In this document: piece after piece, positions 1 through 11,280 of the stretch
Layout of the letters: every line of letters starts with the position of its first letter
Position numbering within the stretch: the stretch's first letter is position 1
Assembly (NCBI RefSeq): GCF_024139115.2
Contig: NC_085139.1
Location: forward strand, 71,777,203-71,841,202
From: Armigeres subalbatus
Lineage: Eukaryota > Arthropoda > Insecta > Diptera > Culicidae
Reading direction: 5' to 3'
Length of the DNA stretch: 64,000 nt
Notes under the pieces: model-generated
What the model was told of the DNA's origin: nothing
Databases searched by the model: none
What the model saw: only the letters and a program-made list of their open reading frames with translations
Position numbers and translations under genes: made by a program

Positions 1-2332
1 AACTAAGCAAATTACCTTCATAAAAAATAACAATAAATAATTTTTCGAATATATTTGAAGATTTCATATGGGAATATGCAGCATGTCGTTCGAAGTTTAA
101 AGAAATTATACCTAATACTATTAGTCAACAACATAGCTGAGGAAAACAATTTCGCCCTTGCTTAAAAAATAGCTCTCAACAATCATATGTCTTCACAAAC
201 CAATCAATTTACTTTAATTGCTACATTCCACTCATGAGTGCTTAAATTCAAACTAATTGCTTTGCTTCTTCATTTAGAAGTTCCATTCCCACCATATTTT
301 CCCTCTCGCCCAAAGTACCGAACGGCCCACAAACCGTCTGGGAATCTTTTCCGTTCCATTTCCGAAGCAAACAATCAAAACCAAAACCGATACGTACACG
401 GAACGAGCGTACTTCATAACCACTTTTTACATTCTCGAACCGTCCTCGGAGGCCCACTCCAAAAAAAAGACCAATATTGCCACGACGGACTGACCAATCG
501 ACCACGCACCACACAAATACACATGTGGTGGACGTGGGGAACCTGCACGCTTTTGCATCATCTGCTCAAAAGTGAGTTGAACAAGGATCAATATAATAGG
601 GACAAGCTGAATAGTCTGCACTATAATAATAAATAAGGTTCTTAAAAAAAGAATAACCCAGCTGGATGCAGATTGCTGAAGCATAAAGGACATTTTTTAA
701 GTTTAAAATTTTACTAATTCATGATTGCTGTAATATTTTCAACGCAAATTAGTCGGATTTCGCTCAATTTCGATTACATCAGACTTAATGTGTACGATGA
801 CCATAGGAAATATAGAAGAGGGCAGTAGTGGCGATGAGGAATAAAAAAAAACTCACCGTTAAATAGATGGCGCTCGAAATCAATCAAATCGAGCGGAAAT
901 GCGGTTGCTGAATGGTTGCTACAGCCAGCAGTGGCCATTGACGGGAGGACACTTCAAAATCGTTTCCGAGTCATCCAGAATGGAAGGGAAAAACTGCGAA
1001 CTCATTTGCCTGCAGTGAGAACGTACCTTATTGGCGATTCAGGAGAAAACGAGGTCCCATGAAATGCTCTTTTGAGTTTCAAAGCAAAAATCTTTAAATT
1101 TTTGGGGAGCAATTCCACGGAAAACCCTTTTACACTTTTGTTGAAGATTCTTTCAAATTTCCATGGAAAATTCTTCCTGATTTTCACGAGGCACTATTTC
1201 AATTTTCTACAAGAAATTTTGAAATCTCGATGATAAATTCTTTGGATCTTTGCAAAAAGGAGACATTTTTTGTAGACATTGCATGGAAAATTCTTTGTTA
1301 GTTTACGAATTTAACGACTGAAAATTACTAAACAATTCAAAAAATGTTAGACACCATGGTGGTCATCTAGATGACTTTTGAAGTACTTCTAATACGGTTT
1401 CTGAGTTTCAAATTGAAGTTTGGAATATGCTCGAGTAGCTATTCCAACTAGAACAGGATGCAAATGTTTATGAACTGATTGTTAATTGTTTGTGCAAATA
1501 TATCTCAAGTCATTTCCCAAACTTATCCGAACGAAGAACCGTCAAAAATCCACATTCATTTCGTGAGTGCTCCAAGGCATGACCAAGCATCATCATCATC
1601 ACCAGCAGCAGCAGCAACCAGCAAATGAATGTGTCGTCGTCGTTTGTTCTACTCCTGCTGGGGCGCTCGCATAAGCAGCAGCAGCAGCAGGGTCCATCTC
1701 CAGCCAGCAGTGCAGTAGTGTCGATGCATTGGCGCTATGTTCCGTAAAAAAAAGTGCACAGACAATTCGGAAATAATGGCAGCAATTTAATTGAACATTT
1801 ATTGCTCGACGGCAAATAGGGTGTTTTCGGGCCGACCGTTCTGACTTCGAGTCCGGCCCGTGGAAGCAATTAGTGGCAGGAGCGGAAACTGTTTTCGAGC
1901 GCTATATTTATCTGATAATTATCGTTTGGGTGTTCGGAACTCAGGGAATGACGAGCAAGCTATCGATTGAAGACATTTTTCCCATTTTTCCAAATGTTTG
2001 GCAACAAGGAACTTTTATTACTCAACCGCATTCTAACTAATTGTCAAGATTTTTTGTACATTATTATTTCTTGACGGATTCTAATCACGAGCTAATGATT
2101 GAGTAACATATTTGTTACTTTACCGAGTAATAAACATCGGTCACCGTAAAAGAGTTTGATGTCCAAGAAAATCTTCCTCCTTATCGGAATTATTTAAATG
2201 ATTCGCAAGTGTGTACAAGTATGCATGCTTGATGTAAGAATTTCTTTTCCAAGAAATCAAAATCAACTCAAAATTCCCTAAAATAACGATGTTAGCTTTT
2301 GGTAATAGCTGTGATACGAATCATATGTGAGA
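1..2332. other. Unannotated AT-rich DNA with short triplet-repeat runs
   Basis: I see no gene here. Open frames around 240-690 occur on both strands without recognisable motifs and look like chance. A CAT run followed by CAG/CAA runs lies at about 1588-1620, and a second CAG run at about 1675-1692. Degenerate A/T-rich stretches of the form 'ggaaaattctt' at about 1080-1310 resemble the degenerate repeats at 36.0-37.1 kb. Confidence 0.6.
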
Positions 2333-2348
2333 TCCAACAAGTAGAGTG

Positions 2349-2788
2349 AGACGAGCTCGGTGGTCTAGTGGCTACCGCTTCTGCCTTATAAGCAGGAGGT
2401 CGAATCCAGGCTAGCCCCTTTCCTATTTTGTATTTCTATCTTAGTTCTCTCTGTGTTTCACGTTCTACCAAAACAGTTCCTACTGTAATAATCTTCCACA
2501 CAATCCCAAAACCTCCCGTGGCACCTATGAGAGGTCGTAGAGTTCTCTGCATCTTTCTTAAGTAGGTGCCCAACTAACCATCCTTTCCATTCCTCAGCAT
2601 TCGCAAGGACGTGGCCAGGACAGATCTCGACTATTGGAGAGTGCATTGCTTCCATCTAAGAGATAGTGATTAGTCCCAAATCATTATCTATGGTAACGGA
2701 TGAAAGTGATGCTACTTTCATACAATAGTCTTGGCTTGTCCCACCTACGAATTTGTGCGAATTGCTCAATGCTAATGCTAATAAGTTC
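2349..2788 (+). mobile_element. tRNA-derived SINE with 16-bp TSD
   Basis: A 440-bp insertion is flanked by the perfect direct repeat tccaacaagtagagtg at 2333-2348 and 2789-2804. The head reads like a tRNA: A-box-like tggtctagtggc, an anticodon arm with loop cttataa (anticodon TAT), and a B-box-like ggtcgaatcc at about 2399-2408. The 3' end closes with short gctaat repeats. TSD length, tRNA head and simple-repeat tail fit LINE-mobilised SINEs (Feilai-like in mosquitoes; the family name is an inference). A 65-codon antisense frame inside it is not considered a gene. Confidence 0.85.
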
Positions 2789-2878
2789 TCCAACAAGTAG
2801 AGTGTATGAACCTACGAAGAATCAATAAGAAACATATATCGGTTCTACTACGAAGTAATTCGTGGAACAATGGTGAGG

Positions 2879-4868
2879 TCAGAATAAAAAGGAACTGACT
2901 AGAATTATATCTGCGACACTCTTACCTTGACATGTGCAAACAGATGATTCAACGCGTTGAATATTTGCCATGTGATAGTTCAGTCGGCTGTGACATGTCA
3001 AGGCCTTGACTAAGACACTGCAATTCTGTTTAGACAGATTAGCTAAATAGCTTGCTACTACCGGAGATGGCTCCCGGATGTACAATTTTGTTTGATGACA
3101 TGAATCCAGACTACTCCAATGCCATTTGTGCTGAGTGACAGCCCAAGAGTTGATCAAAAGCTTCACCCAACACTTGGATATTGGAATAGCTGGCTCAGGA
3201 CCAATAAAGTCATGTGATGCTCCATTACGAGCTAACTCATCAGCCAATTCGTTTCCAGCTATGGAAGAATGGCCAGGTACCCATATAAGGTGTAAAGTAT
3301 TAACTGAATTCAGTTCCTCAATTTGAGTTCGACATGCGATTACTAACTTCGACCTTGAGTTGGCCGAGGCGAGAGCTTTAATAGCTGCTTGGCTATCTGA
3401 ACAGAAGTATATTACTTTGCCCATAATGCGTTGCTGCAGTGCAGATTGCACTCCACACATGATGGCAAATATTTCCGCTTGAAATACAGTGCAGTGTGTA
3501 CCCAGTGAGTGTGACTGTTCCAATCTCAACTCACGCGAATAGACGCCTGCACCTGCTCTACCTTCGAGGAGGGAGCCGTCAGTGTAACAAACAATGCTAT
3601 CCGACATACTTCTCTCCAAATAGCCAGATGTCCACTGATCCCGCGAGGAGAATTGTGTTGAAAATGTCCTATAAGGAAAACTACTAACGTGTGTGAGATC
3701 ACTTGGAGCAAGGAAAATTTTGTCCCAATTAACCATAAGCGGTAACAACAAAGTGTGTGTAGAACTGCGGTTTACAGGATTCTCTTCCATAAAACCAAGT
3801 ACCCATAGTCGGTAAGTACAAGAAAATGCTTCTTGTTTGAGATGTATGTGTAGTGGCGCCACGTCGAAGAGAACTTCGAGAGCAGCCGTGGGAGTTGAAG
3901 AGAACGCACCACTCATTGCCATTAGGCACATCCTTTGAAGATGGCCTAATTTAGACTGAATTGTCCTCACTTCCCCCTTTTACCACCACACAAGACATCC
4001 ATAAGCCAAAATTGGTCGTACAACTGTTATGTAAATCCATTTGATATATTTGGGTTTAATACCCCAAGTTTTACCAAAGGTTCGTCGGCATTGACCGAAG
4101 GCCATACATGCCTTTTTGATTCCGAACTCAATGTTAGGAGTCCAGGAAAACTTTGAATCCAAAATTAGACCCACATACTTTACTTGATCAGTTACATTGA
4201 TTTCAGAACCCAAAAGGTGTAATGGACGAATACCATTACGATTAGGTTTTTCCGTGAAAAGAACAATAGATGTTTTATTCGGATTGACCGAAAGGCCATA
4301 TTGGCGACACCAGCTTTCAACTACCTGAAGAGCATTTTGCATCAGGTCGAATAAGGTAGTAATGCACAAACCCACTATCAATGTTAGATAGTCGTCGGCA
4401 AATCCATAGGTTAGAAAACCGCCATTATTGAGTAACCTCAATAGCGTATCTGCAACGAGATTCCACAAAAGTGGAGATAATACTCCCCCTTGAGGGCATC
4501 CGCAGACACTTAATTTCCTAATCGCTGCTTGACGTAATGTCGAGTAGACATGTCGGTTTTTGAGCATCTGGTGAATCCATTTGGTAATTATATTAGGTAG
4601 CCCATGACAACGTGCGGCTTCCAATATTGCATCGAAAGACACGTTGTCGAAAGCACCTTCAATATCTAAGAAAGCACTCAAGCATGATTGCTTTTGAGCG
4701 AATGCTTTCTCGATATCGTACACAACCTTGTGCAGAAGAGTCACGGTGGACTTTCCAGATTGGTTGTTGCATGTTGATTAACATGAAGAGGTATGTTTGC
4801 CAAACAGTCAGCGCAGACGGAGCTCTCCGCGTGCTCAAACGTGTGGAGGTACTGCCGGAAGCAGCCAT
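2879..4868 (-). pseudogene. LOA/Lian-like LINE, 5'-truncated (RT + RNase H)
   Basis: A minus-strand frame runs from 4744 down to 2879 with a single in-frame TAA at 3980-3982. The RT part shows FLDIEGAFDNV, CPQGGVLSPLLWN and the catalytic YGFADDYLTLIV. After the stop, an RNase H domain keeps all four expected acidic positions: CYTDGSLLEG (D), FQAEIFAIM (E), FCSDSQAAI (D), NELADELARNG (D), followed by a QTKLYIREPS tail. Remnants of the RT fingers (PLHVNQHA...) continue out of frame to about 4868, where R1 sequence begins. RNase H downstream of RT with this motif spelling points to the LOA clade; I or R1-like clades are less likely. The 5' part (gag, endonuclease) is missing, typical of LINE truncation or later overwriting. 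Confidence 0.8.
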
Positions 4869-4879
4869 GGCCTGACTGA

Positions 4880-7800
4880 CAAGAATTGTGTCAGATGGAA
4901 GTGAACTTTCCCATGGGGTCTCTCCCGGCTCGATATGTTAGGTATCAGCCGGTGAGTTCACCACCTTTCGAGGAGTTATCCCACTCGCGCTGCTATCTGG
5001 CAACCGAAGTCACCCTGGTACGCTGGCGGGCGCCTCTGGTGCCACATAGCTCAAAACACTCCTCGTCTTCCAGGATGACCAGCCCGAATGGCATCATGCT
5101 CGCTATCACGCAGGATGCGTCGTGCGATGCCGTGCGGAAGGCCGATAGCACTCTGAGACACATCAAGCGGTAGGCCGGGCCGCCGTACCTAAGGATAAAT
5201 GCGGCAACGCCTGCCATTAGCCTACGTCTACTGGCGCACACCTTGGAGCTGTTGGACGTCATCCTCGATAATGCCGCCACAGCAGTCGAAGCCTTCTTGC
5301 ACGCATATTAGACATGGCTACCGCAGGTAAGCTTGTCGTCTATGATGACCCTAAGAATCTTCAGACTCCGCTTTGAAGTGATCGCGACGTCTCCCACGTG
5401 AACAACTGCATGTTGTGCCGACTTACGGTTGCTGACGATAACCACCTCCGTCTTATGCTGAGCGAGCTCAAGGCCTCTCGCACTCATCCAGTCCGCCACA
5501 GTGCTGATCGCGTGTGCTGCGGTTAGTTCAACTTCGGGGATTGACTCCCCGTAGACCTCTAGGGTTACATCGTCAGCAAAGCCGACGATCTTCAGAACCA
5601 GCTTCAGAACCCCGTCATACATCAGGTTCCATAGTACCGGGCCCATGATTGACCCTTGCGGGACTCCTGCGGTAATGGGAACACTTTTCTGACCGGCATC
5701 GGTTTCGTATAGCAGCACGCGGTTCTGGAAGTAGCTTTCCAAGATCCGGTACAGTCCTACTGGCAGGCTAAGCCGGCGTAACAAGAGCTCGATGACATCC
5801 CAGCTTGCGTTATTGAATGCGTTCTTCACGTCCAGTGTCATCAACGCACAGTATCGAATTCCTCGCCTTTTCCGCTGGATCGCTACCTCTTCAGTCTTTA
5901 GCACTGAGTTAGTAGCGTCCACCGTGGACTTACCCTTCCGAAAAACAAACTGGTTGCTCGACAGGCCATCCGTACTGCGTAAGGGGTGAGCCTGTTGAGG
6001 ATGATCCTCTCGAGTAGTTTACCCGTCGTGTCGATCAGGCAAATTGGTCTGTACGCCGATGGGTCACTTGGAGGCCTCCCGGCCTTCGGCAGCAGTACCA
6101 ACTTCTGCCTTTTCCATTTCTCAGGGAAACGACACTCGTCTAAGCATCTCTGCATAGCTAGCCTGAACATGTTCGGGTTTGCTATGATCGCTTCCTTGAG
6201 TGCACTGTTTGGGACTCCATCAGGCCCTGGAGCTTTGTTCATCGCAAAGGAATTAGTCACTGCGAGTAACTATCCGTTCGTCACCGGAGCCATCACTTCG
6301 GTCACCCAGTTGCCATTGTCGGCAGGGACGATGTACGGGTTGGACAGGAGGGCGACATCGGTCCTCGACACAGCAGTTGCCGGGCAGATGCACTGTGGCT
6401 CAGGTTCAGCTGTGTTACTTGCACGGCTTTTTTTTCTATTGGCATCTCCGAAGAAACACGCAGGCCCGCCCATAGCATGGGCCTGCTTCTTACTGGCGCA
6501 GATGAGGCACTTAAGTTCCTTGTCGCATTCCTATGTCTTGTGTCCCTCTTCGCCACAGCGACGGCACGTCTTGCTTCGGTCTGGGCCCTTGCAGTCATAA
6601 GACTTGTGCTCGGACTCAAGGCACCAGTAGCACCTGTCCACTGAAGGTGGCTGGAGCACGCTTACTGGGTATACTGACCAGCCGATCTTCAGCTTCCCTT
6701 TCTCAGTGACTTTTTTGGCATCAGCCACCGGTATTCTGAGACAGGCTACCAGCGTCCCAAAGAGTTCCCCTCTTAGACGTACAGAGGACCGCTCAACCTC
6801 TGTGTCGCACTGCTCTTTAAAGGCAGAGACGACGTCTTCAGCGGTCGTGACCTCGTCCAGTTGCTTACACTGACACTGACCTGAGCGCCGTCACCCAAGA
6901 CCTTCTGGGCAAGCTTTTTGTACGCTACCCCTCTGGAATGTGCGCCACGCTTCAGTACCAAGATCATTTCGCCGTTCTTGATACGTCTGACGCTGCGCAC
7001 ATCCTGACACAGGGCCGATAGGCTATCGGCCGCTCGCAGCGATTTGAGGCCATCGGCGTCCTTGTCCTTGTCGGTTGTCACCAGCAAGGCCTCACCTCTG
7101 TCTCTCACCTTCTTTGCAGGTCGATGCGAGTCGATTTGCATCCCCTCCCCATCAGCTTGTGGCTCAGCAACTTGAGCCTGTTTGGTGCCTTTTACCTTCT
7201 TGGGCACACGCCCTTCAGGCTCCGATGCACCATCTAGACGACGTTTTGCCTTTATGGTAGTGCGGCTGGGTCGCTTCGAGTTTGGCGTTTTCTTGCCCTA
7301 GCTGGCCGTAAAAGCGGAGTCGGTCGCCTCTTTGGCCGCAGTAACACCGCTAGGGGAGGAGAGGGCCTTAGTCTGGATACCTTTGGCTACCTTTTCTGTT
7401 CCCGCTACACGCCTGATGAAAGCGTCCTGTTCTTGTCTTGCGACTCGAATAGCTTGCGCGTGCAAGCAGGGCTACTCCCTACCACCACTGGAGACTCTTC
7501 GGTACTGCCAGTTGCAGCAACCGTCACTCCATTCTACCCCTCTCTAATAGGGGACCTCACTAGACCCCTTTTGGCAAAGGTGTCCACCACCTCCATCTCC
7601 AAGGATTTTTGCCTTTCAAGACTCATTGCTATATGGGTCCCCCTTGCGGCTGCCGCCGAATCCTACAGGAGTAGTCGCCTTCAGTGATCCCTTGCGGCAA
7701 GCAGGGAGGCCATGCGAGGGTTGACACTTGCGTGTTCAGAGCCAGATCAGCGCAAGTCAGGAAAGGGCATCTGAGCCTACTCCCACCCAGCAGGCAAAAC

Positions 7801-7923
7801 TGGATGGCAGGATTGGGCAGCGTGCTACAAGGCCCGCCACGGTTTTATGGGACGGAAGACAGCCTGGCCATTAGCCCACTCGCCGTTTCGAGTCAGTGTC
7901 ACCCGGCCATGCTAAGAGAGTAG
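4880..7923 (-). pseudogene. R1-clade LINE with most of the endonuclease deleted
   Basis: Minus-strand order from right to left: gag ORF1 starts near 7626 (MSLERQKSLEMEVV) and continues through 7207-6773 to two CCHC knuckles at 6728-6531 (CYWCLESEHKSYDC, CRRCGEEGHK). It then passes into a stub of the endonuclease (DVALLSNPYIVPADNGNWV, about 6300-6390). RT follows at 6260-5308 (NKAPGPDGVPNSAL, VPQGSIMGPVLWN, GFADDVTLEVYG) and the C-terminal part at 5280-4993 (RYGGPAYRLMCLRVLSAFRT). The jump from GNWV straight to the RT fingers means that several hundred bp of the apurinic-type endonuclease are gone. Several frameshifts and stops separate the pieces, so it is inactive. About 7626-7923 is probably its 5' UTR. 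Confidence 0.8.
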
Positions 7924-8062
7924 AATGTCAGACTACCAGCCCTCGCTTCACAATATTACAATATACCATACACATAGCCTTGACGTGCCTGCCAGAACCA
8001 TAATTGAGACCTTACTGGCGTCAGCCTCAATGCGCTACCGCGCTCCCTCGTTCGTAGCTCAT

Positions 8063-8302
8063 TTAGCCGACTAATGTTAACCGACCAACAACTAGGTCAA
8101 CTAGTGACCGACCATCGTTTCTAGTGGGTACCGCTCGGAGGTGAACTACACTGCCCACCACCAGAACATGGTCTATCTGATTGCAAGTTTCTCCATTTGG
8201 GTGTCTCCAGATGTGCCTTCGGATGTTCTTTCGTGCTGAGGTCACTACTCCCGACCCACTAAAACCAACTCCTTCTTCTCCAGTCACACCCCCGGCGCAC
8301 AA
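8063..8302 (-). pseudogene. RTE-like LINE endonuclease fragment
   Basis: The minus-strand translation contains ARKNIRRHIWRHPNGETCN followed by QIDHVLV, which matches the end of the endonuclease domain of the larger LINE at 22.9-26.2 kb (PRKNIHKATWRSPNQETEN, QIDHVLIDG). The surrounding sequence is degraded. The R1 element that starts just to its right probably split it from the RTE-like 5' UTR at 10.2-10.4 kb. Confidence 0.65.
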
Positions 8303-10195
8303 TTAAGCAATATATCGGGGGTGCGACTATTTGAGCATTGCGCTCTCTTTTTGAATCTTGACGCTTCAACTCTCCTTAAAGTCACATGCACTACTGGATG
8401 CCATCATCGACTTTGCGTCATCGAAGCATAATATCAGTAAGGACCTAAAGAGGAGCTTGCTGAAACTTCGAAAGTCGATGCTGGACGCTAAGCTGGAGAG
8501 GGCGGTCGGGACGGCCAAGTGTAAACCCGTGAAATCCGTGGAGTCGAGGTCTACCCAGACTGAGGCCCAAGGATTCGCGGACTCGGGCAAGGTCGAATCG
8601 ACCGAGGGCGTGCCAGCGAAGACGGTGGTGCCAAAGTCTACCCAGACTGAGGCTCAAGTTTTTGCGGGCACGTCGGGGGTGACTGCTCCAACGGAGCAGA
8701 CACAAAAACGGGGGAGACAGTCTCCAGGGGATGCGCTCCCTGGGGGCCGCTCCAAAGCGCGGAGGGTTGCTACCCCGAACAAGGGTAGTGGGGCTGGGAA
8801 GCTGAACCCCGGCCAGGTACCTCCAAAACCGGAGGAGGAAGGACCTGGAAAGCTCCGTCCACCCAGGAAATACGGTGGTAAGGGGTTACGGCAGGCTGAG
8901 AGCTCTCAGCCGCACCAGAACAGGGAAATAGAGAGGGGTGACGCCTCCATGACCCTGGTCAAGAACAAAAGGAAACCGAAGGCGTCAAGGGCCGAAAAGA
9001 AGGCCCAAGCGAATGAGGGTAGCAAGAAGTCTAGGGTAGGCGCCAATCGCTCCAGGGGCGATACCCTAGTCATCAAGACGAACGAGGCTAAGTACTCGGA
9101 CGTCTTGAAAGTGATGAGAAGGTAAAGTGAGTGACTCTGCCGACGCTGCGGATTGGAGGGACATAAGGCACAATGCTGCATGAGCCCTCCCAATTGTTTG
9201 ATTTGTTCCAGCAAAGCTGTGAACAGCAAGCACCCCATGGGGGGTTCGAAGTGCTCGGCGTTTAAGCGTGCTGCAAAATCACAATGCAGATAACGCAGCT
9301 GGCTTGCTCGGCCTCGCCCGAGTGTTTGGTGTGCGCAGGTTTAGAGGAAACGGCGGAACACGTGTTGTTCGTGTGCCCACGTTTTCGCGCAATGCGTGAC
9401 CACATGCTTGCCACATGTGGTCTGGACACTACCCCGGACAACCGAGTTCGGAGGATGTGTAAAGATGAAGTTGGCTGGAACGCCGTTTTATCGGCTATGG
9501 CTAGTTCAGGCGCAAATAAGTGGTGGTCCAAGGGTTCGGAGTCGGCTCCATGGGTCATACCGGTGGTCATGCTCTGTGGTCGAACTCGATCCTTTTATCG
9601 AACAAGTGACCGCGCGAAGAACAACATGATATGGTCGCTTTCGCGGCGTCGGTCAACCGGGCGGGTTCCGAGCCCGAGGACGGAAAGGGGTCCTCGCCAA
9701 GGCTGGGGCAGGCGTAGGCACCGCGTCGGCAAGTCCCTCTGTGTGTTGGCGAATAGGCTCTATCGCAGAGAGGTCAATTTGGGGTGCACGCGGCATCATC
9801 ATTCTTGATACCAGTCGTGCAGAGGGATGCAGGCGCGAAGTCGACCCTTCCCACCTTCCGAGGACATAGAGGGTGGTGAGGCCACCTGGAAACCCGGCAA
9901 TGCGCTGGCACGATACCATGGTGTTCTTCTAAAAAAGCGAGTCACGATGTTCGGTGCTGCAAGGACACGCAGCTAACCTCGAGGGTGCGTTGTGCACTGG
10001 CCCCCCTTTGAAGCATTACTTTCTGGTTGTACCGAAGGGACTATGGGCTTGGCGGCAATGGAAACGGTTTAGCGGGTCGGGGATGTAGTCCTGCCTCCCT
10101 CGTTTGCTGTTGAAGGTGGTCCCTAGCCCCGCACTTCCTGGACAACCCAGGATGTCTGTTGAGCAGATTCCCCCTCCATTGCTTAGGAAAAAAAA
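8303..10195 (+). mobile_element. Internally deleted R1-clade LINE (gag + C-terminal finger only)
   Basis: The plus-strand frame 8358-9125 encodes 255 aa of an R1-type ORF1: acidic N-terminus, STQTEAQ repeats, a long basic Lys/Arg/Gly-rich middle, and GDTLVIKTNEAKYSDVLKVM at the end. After a stop the same frame continues with CCHC knuckles (CRRCGLEGHKAQCC, CLICSSKAVNSKHP) to about 9280. The sequence then jumps to the C-terminal zinc domain of ORF2 (9284-9808: CLVCAGLEETAEHVLFVC). The whole endonuclease and RT are absent. The 3' end is an A-rich run at about 10,187-10,195. The 5' boundary is approximate. It is a non-autonomous derivative in the opposite orientation to neighbouring LINEs. Confidence 0.75.
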
Positions 10196-10400
10196 ACACG
10201 GCCGCTTGATAGGGTCTGCTTGCGGATACTTGTGGTTTTTGGGAGGGAATTAACAGAGCCCCCTGTTAATCCCACCACCTCCTAGGCAGAACCCCCCGAC
10301 TCGCAGACAGCAGGGGAGGGGTCGTCAAGCCCTTGGACATAGTCCTTCTGGCAGCAGCGAAATTTACTAGCCGTAGGCCAGTGGTAGCGGAGTGAAGGCT
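10196..10400 (-). repeat. RTE-like LINE 5' UTR fragment
   Basis: This block (gtctgcttgcggatac ... aagcccttggacatagtcc) is a close copy of 26,040-26,205, which forms the 5' UTR of the RTE-like LINE on the minus strand. It lies left of another minus-strand endonuclease piece. It therefore cannot be that piece's own 5' end in collinear order, and more likely belongs to the copy whose endonuclease remnant is at 8063-8302. Confidence 0.6.
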
Positions 10401-11280
10401 CTACCTACCGATTATGGGACGGAAAAAGTCCTCTCTACCGTTAGCGTCTCCGATAAAAATTTCAACGTCATGCTTTGGGCACTCTCCATAGGCTTTATCA
10501 AGACATTCATAAAACGTGTCCTTCCCGCCGTCGGATTTATCGTTTGTCGGTGCGTAAACGTTGATTAGGCTGTAATTGAAGAATTTGCCCCGTATCCTCA
10601 ACACACAGTTTCGTTCGCTAATGGGTTTCCACCGCATCCCTCGCTTCATCTGCTTGCCCATCACTACGAAACCAACTCCATGCTTTGCTTTTCCGCCGCC
10701 GCTGTGATAGATGTTCTTCTTCTTGACTTCTTGACGGACTTCTTGAATAGCGGCCACGTTCACTCCAACCTTCTGCAGTTCGCGAGCCAGAAGGCTCACT
10801 CGTCCAGCTTCATTTATGGTCCTGACATTCCAGGTACCGAGTTTCCAATCATAGTCCTTATTTCATTGCCGGGTCGGTTGCCAAAAATAACGTTCTCTTT
10901 TTCTTCTATCTCCATTTTACGTGGTATTTGAGAGGCTTCAGTAAGCTACCTTACCGGGGTCGCGTTACCTACTTCGCGATGATGGGGCTGCCACCTTAGG
11001 TATAGCTGACGCGATACAGCATTTCGTTAATCAGCCGCTGGGTACCCGGCAGACGCTGTTTGAGCCGCACCTCCTGGTGAACAGACGCTCGAGGCGTACC
11101 TTCTCACTCTAGCTGATGTCAGAAGGACAACAGTGCCCTGCCCTGGTTGCACTACCAGTACACAACCTTTAGCTGGCCGTCTTTTGTCATCGGACGACCG
11201 GTGGAAGCGTGAGATAGTAACTTGTAGGGACCAGAGCTATGTTGGGCGCTCCTTCCTTGATGTCAACCCACCATTTTGCA
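10401..11280 (-). pseudogene. RTE-like LINE 5' UTR and endonuclease start
   Basis: From about 10,860 down to 10,401 the minus strand encodes the start of an AP-type endonuclease: DYDWKLGTWNVRTI, then VAAIQEVRQE, GVGFVVMGKQ, FFNYSLINVYAPT and IFIGDANGRE. The order and spacing match the RTE-like LINE at 22.9-26.2 kb, but identity by eye is low, so it is a second subfamily. About 10,930-11,280 is GC-richer leader sequence, probably the 5' UTR. The element stops abruptly at 10,401 in mid-domain. A missing 3' half cannot come from ordinary 5' truncation and implies a later insertion or deletion. Confidence 0.7.

Noticed and set aside
238..693. Three overlapping open frames near the left edge
   Set aside because: They occupy both strands of the same segment, have no motifs, and lack any splice or promoter support.
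2379..2410. Functional tRNA-Ile(TAT) gene
   Set aside because: Weak acceptor pairing, and the sequence is the head of a TSD-flanked SINE.
8358..9125. 255-aa basic protein as a possible host gene
   Set aside because: The following CCHC knuckles, ORF2 C-terminus and A-rich 3' end show it is an R1 LINE gag.
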